From Spirochaetae bacterium HGW-Spirochaetae-1 (GTDB lineage: Bacteria > Spirochaetota > UBA4802 > UBA5550), in the NCBI GenBank assembly GCA_002839375.1, contig PGXY01000009.1, positions 252,080-316,079 on the forward strand: a DNA stretch of 64,000 bases, read 5' to 3'. Each line of letters opens with the position of its first letter. The first letter of the stretch is position 1. The position numbers and the translations under genes were made by a program. Of this stretch, positions 61,843 through 64,000 are shown piece after piece. The notes under the pieces were generated by a model. It had not been told where the DNA came from. It did no database searches and saw only the letters and a program-made list of their open reading frames with translations.

Positions 61843-62022
61843 TTTCGTCCTCGTATGATTATAAGTGTTAGGGCAGTCCGTTTATCTGTCTGTAATAATA
61901 TATCATATCCCTGTTCTGTCAAGATTTAACAGGTTCATGAGTGTGATAATTACATTGATTTCACTATTTTCTCCTAATCGGGTCACTTCTTTACAATTAA
62001 AGGCCGATGCAGTAAATTTTAC

Positions 62023-62050
62023 TTGAAAATCAGTATTGTATTACTATTAT
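62023..62050 (+). promoter_or_regulatory. sigma-70 promoter of the bactofilin operon
   Basis: TTGAAA (62023-62028), a 16-base spacer, TATTAT (62045-62050), 55 bases before the ATG at 62105. Confidence 0.6.
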
Positions 62051-62063
62051 GTCAGATAATCAG

Positions 62064-62087
62064 GTCCCCCATCCCCCCCGGGGGGAC
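62064..62087 (+). other. G+C hairpin in the bactofilin leader
   Basis: GTCCCCC (62064-62070) pairs with GGGGGAC (62081-62087), and C7/G6 runs inside can pair alternatively. It lies between the promoter and the ribosome site, with A-rich rather than T-rich DNA after it, so it is not a terminator for this direction. Confidence 0.5.
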
Positions 62088-62104
62088 AAAAAACGGAAAG
62101 AATC

Positions 62105-62467
62105 ATGGTGAAAATGAATAAACAGGCTGAAGACAATATAGTAAACAGTATCATCGGCGAAGGGTCGGAATTCAAGGGTGAATTCAAGATAAACGGCCTC
62201 CTGCGCATAGACGGCAAGTTCAAGGGAACTATCGAGACCGATGGAAAGGTGCTCATCGGACAGTCCGGCGAGGCCATGACCGACATCAAGGCCCGTCTCG
62301 TGGTTATCGGTGGCATGGTGAAGGGGAATATCTTCGCAACGGAAAGGGTCATTTTTCTTTCCACGGGTAAGATCACGGGCAATATCATCACACCCAGCCT
62401 GGTGATGGAGGACGGCGTCGCCTTCGAGGGCAACTGTACCATCAATAAAAATCCCGTACGGTCCTAG
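62105..62467 (+). CDS. bactofilin
   Basis: A 120-residue bactofilin (DUF583), a beta-helix cytoskeletal protein that polymerises into filaments without nucleotide. The repeating six-strand pattern is plain: EFKGEFKINGLLRIDGKFKG, IETDGKVLIGQSGEA, IKARLVVIGGMVKGNI, ATERVIFLSTGKITGNI and LVMEDGVAFEGNCTI, flanked by short disordered ends. In spirochaetes bactofilins are linked to cell shape and to envelope or flagellar organisation. GGAAAG lies before the ATG; a second ATG 9 bases on is possible. The YaaR-like gene follows by 18 bases. Confidence 0.95.
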   Translation: MVKMNKQAEDNIVNSIIGEGSEFKGEFKINGLLRIDGKFKGTIETDGKVLIGQSGEAMTDIKARLVVIGGMVKGNIFATERVIFLSTGKITGNIITPSLVMEDGVAFEGNCTINKNPVRS

Positions 62468-62485
62468 GCCGGAAAGAGGTGAGGC

Positions 62486-62935
62486 ATGATAGAGATATCG
62501 CAGACCAACAATCGCCGCGAAGACCGCACAAAGATAAAGAACAAGGGCAAAAGCTCCTCCGTGGGCAGAAAGGATTCGGATTTCAAAACAGAACTGAAGA
62601 ATGCCGTTTCTTTTGACGTGCAGGGCTCCCTGGACGACCTTCTGTCGGACCTTTCAGACCAGGAAAAGCGTTTTCTCGATTCCCAGAGTCTCTATGATCT
62701 GAATCGGTACAAGGCCCTGGTGCAGAAAATACTGAAGATAGTCCTGGAAGAGAGCATTGAGACCAGGACGATAAAAAGGCGGAAAAGCGACAACAAGGCC
62801 GATTTTCTCGTGGCCGACATCATCAATAAAAAGCTCCTGGAAATTACCCAGAACCTTACCCGTTCCAATCCCGCGTTCAACCTGATGAAAACGATCGAGG
62901 AAGTCCGCGGACTCATCCTTGATCTTGTTCACTGA
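62486..62935 (+). CDS. YaaR/DUF327-family protein
   Basis: 149 residues. The N-terminal ~45 residues are basic and disordered. The rest is helical and matches the YaaR (DUF327) family: LDDLLSDLSDQEKRFLDSQS, DLNRYKALVQKILKIVLEES and NKKLLEITQNLTRSNPAFNLMKTIEEVRG. Function is unknown. YaaR is next to the delta-prime gene holB in Firmicutes too, as here, so the pairing is ancient. GAGGTGAG lies just before the ATG. Confidence 0.9.
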   Translation: MIEISQTNNRREDRTKIKNKGKSSSVGRKDSDFKTELKNAVSFDVQGSLDDLLSDLSDQEKRFLDSQSLYDLNRYKALVQKILKIVLEESIETRTIKRRKSDNKADFLVADIINKKLLEITQNLTRSNPAFNLMKTIEEVRGLILDLVH

Positions 62936-62946
62936 AACCAAAGGCT

Positions 62947-63957
62947 ATGAAGAAAAACGGAATCGTCGGCCACGGCCTGCAGCTCGATCACATTGAAATG
63001 ATGCTGCGGAATAACAAGATACCCCAGACCCTGCTTTTTTCCGGAATCCCCGGCATTGGCAAGCGCAGGATAGCGCTTCGCTTTATGAAGGCCCTTTTCT
63101 GCAGCGGCGAGGCGCCCCCCTGTCTTGGCTGCCCCTCGTGTCTTCAGATCATGAACGGCACTCATCCCGATGTGATAGAGCTCTCTCCCAATGCCAGGGG
63201 CACCATCCCCATAGGTGATACGGGCGAACCGGGAACGGTGCGGTGGCTCATAGACCGCCTGGCGAAAAGGTCCATATCGGGGCGGTACGGCGTTATCGTC
63301 AACGGTGTCGACCACATCGCCGTACAGGGGCAGAATGCCCTGCTGAAGACCATAGAAGAGCCTTCCGATGGAACGGTCATCGTCCTGGTGACCTCCAACA
63401 AGTCACTCATTCTGCCCACGATCCTTTCGCGGTCCACGGAGATACCCTTTTACCAGCTTTCGTCGGAAGAAGTATTGACGATCCTGAAGTCCCACGGCAT
63501 TGATGTCCCTCATGCAACTGCGGCGGCTGAAATGGCGGGTGGTTCCGTTGAGCTGGCGGTTATGCTCACGGAAAAAGAGAATCTCGATGATATCATATCC
63601 CTTGCGGAAGAAATATGCCGCTTTGTCCGGCACGGCGGTTTTCTCAATCTGGAGATTGATAATATTCAAAAAAAGATAGGCATTGAAAATGTAATGTCTA
63701 TTATGGTTAATATATTTCGCTCCTTTCTTCTTGGCACCCTGGACGGCACTGCACCGGATGTCATCTTTGCTGATATTAATATCCCCGATGAAAAAATGAT
63801 ACGCCGGATAATAAAGATATTTCTTGCCCTGCGGCGGGGACTTACGGTGAACCTCAATATCAACCAGGCCCTGAAGGGCATGCTCTATTCAATGCATGAC
63901 ATGGATGATACGGGGCTGCCCGATCTCACTATGGCGCATATCGATACTATCGGGTAA
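62947..63957 (+). CDS. holB: DNA polymerase III subunit delta-prime
   Basis: A 336-residue clamp-loader subunit of the AAA+ fold. It has a degenerate P-loop, SGIPGIGKRR (no Ser/Thr after Lys), as is usual for the delta-prime stator; zinc-binding cysteines in CSGEAPPCLGCPSC; and GVDHIAVQGQNALLKTIEEP (Walker B region) with LSRSTEIPFY as sensor 1. The C-terminal domain is the helical collar. It works with delta, gamma/tau and the sliding clamp at the replication fork. The short spacing to yaaR suggests co-transcription. The gene ends 43 bases before the window edge; nothing further is seen there. Confidence 0.92.
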   Translation: MKKNGIVGHGLQLDHIEMMLRNNKIPQTLLFSGIPGIGKRRIALRFMKALFCSGEAPPCLGCPSCLQIMNGTHPDVIELSPNARGTIPIGDTGEPGTVRWLIDRLAKRSISGRYGVIVNGVDHIAVQGQNALLKTIEEPSDGTVIVLVTSNKSLILPTILSRSTEIPFYQLSSEEVLTILKSHGIDVPHATAAAEMAGGSVELAVMLTEKENLDDIISLAEEICRFVRHGGFLNLEIDNIQKKIGIENVMSIMVNIFRSFLLGTLDGTAPDVIFADINIPDEKMIRRIIKIFLALRRGLTVNLNINQALKGMLYSMHDMDDTGLPDLTMAHIDTIG

Positions 63958-64000
63958 ATCATCCTTTAAACATCCCGTTGTTCGGGAAAATATTGTTGAA

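Overview
The window looks like a spirochaete chromosome, probably an environmental, Leptospirales-like or unclassified Spirochaetota member. This is inference from gene content: a bactofilin / YaaR-DUF327 / DNA polymerase III delta-prime trio, LL-diaminopimelate aminotransferase, many small lipoproteins with spirochaete-like lipoboxes, a large family-specific cytoplasmic protein, chemoreceptor pieces, and a CIRCE-controlled Hsp20 operon. Strong Shine-Dalgarno sites precede most genes. Intergenic DNA is A+T-rich and coding DNA is near-balanced. I saw no rRNA, tRNA, CRISPR array, insertion sequence or prophage, so this is ordinary chromosome with several accessory islands.

Layout. 1-8.5 kb: start of a chemoreceptor, then an acyl-CoA dehydrogenase / EtfB / EtfA operon, a winged-helix/ferredoxin protein, a large unknown protein and a cytidylate-kinase-like protein. 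8.6-20.2 kb: a YgiQ radical SAM enzyme, a K+ channel, a hybrid sensor protein, an outer-membrane LpoB/COG3014 lipoprotein pair, the selenouridine synthase MnmH, and a giant 7TM-DISM kinase / receiver / PP2C fusion. 20.2-28 kb: galactokinase, GH36 alpha-galactosidase, esterase, MFS carrier and GH13 alpha-glucosidase, a small oligosaccharide-use region. 28-33.5 kb: a Rossmann/mini-chemoreceptor fusion, a membrane AraC regulator, a second acyl-CoA dehydrogenase, and a DUF6909-type protein with a nucleoside-phosphorylase-like end.

33.9-38.8 kb is a tight five-gene operon (RMD1/DUF155 membrane protein, C39-like peptidase, RLAN-RimK ATP-grasp ligase, GCS2 ligase, N-formylglutamate-amidohydrolase-like enzyme). 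It reads as a make-and-break system for peptide or gamma-glutamyl-type amide bonds. 38.9-42 kb holds three Hsp20 genes behind CIRCE, a His/Cys lipoprotein and an M48 protease.

42.2-49.1 kb is the most striking locus. A DUF2207-like membrane protein ends in a nested HSAC repeat tail (10 Cys, 9 His). It lies directly upstream of a PqqD/radical SAM/SPASM maturase and two zinc-ribbon proteins, with a third zinc-ribbon lipoprotein divergent from it. I infer that the tail is the maturase substrate, which would be an unusual radical-SAM modification of the C-terminus of a large membrane protein.

49.2-64 kb: GH31 glycosidase, HAD phosphatase, a 48-bp perfect palindrome, an aryl-pyruvate oxidation operon (PaaK, ACT, IorA, IorB), a lipoprotein / DapL / degenerate Ntn-hydrolase operon, a periplasmic thioredoxin-like plus peroxiredoxin pair, and the bactofilin / YaaR / HolB genes.
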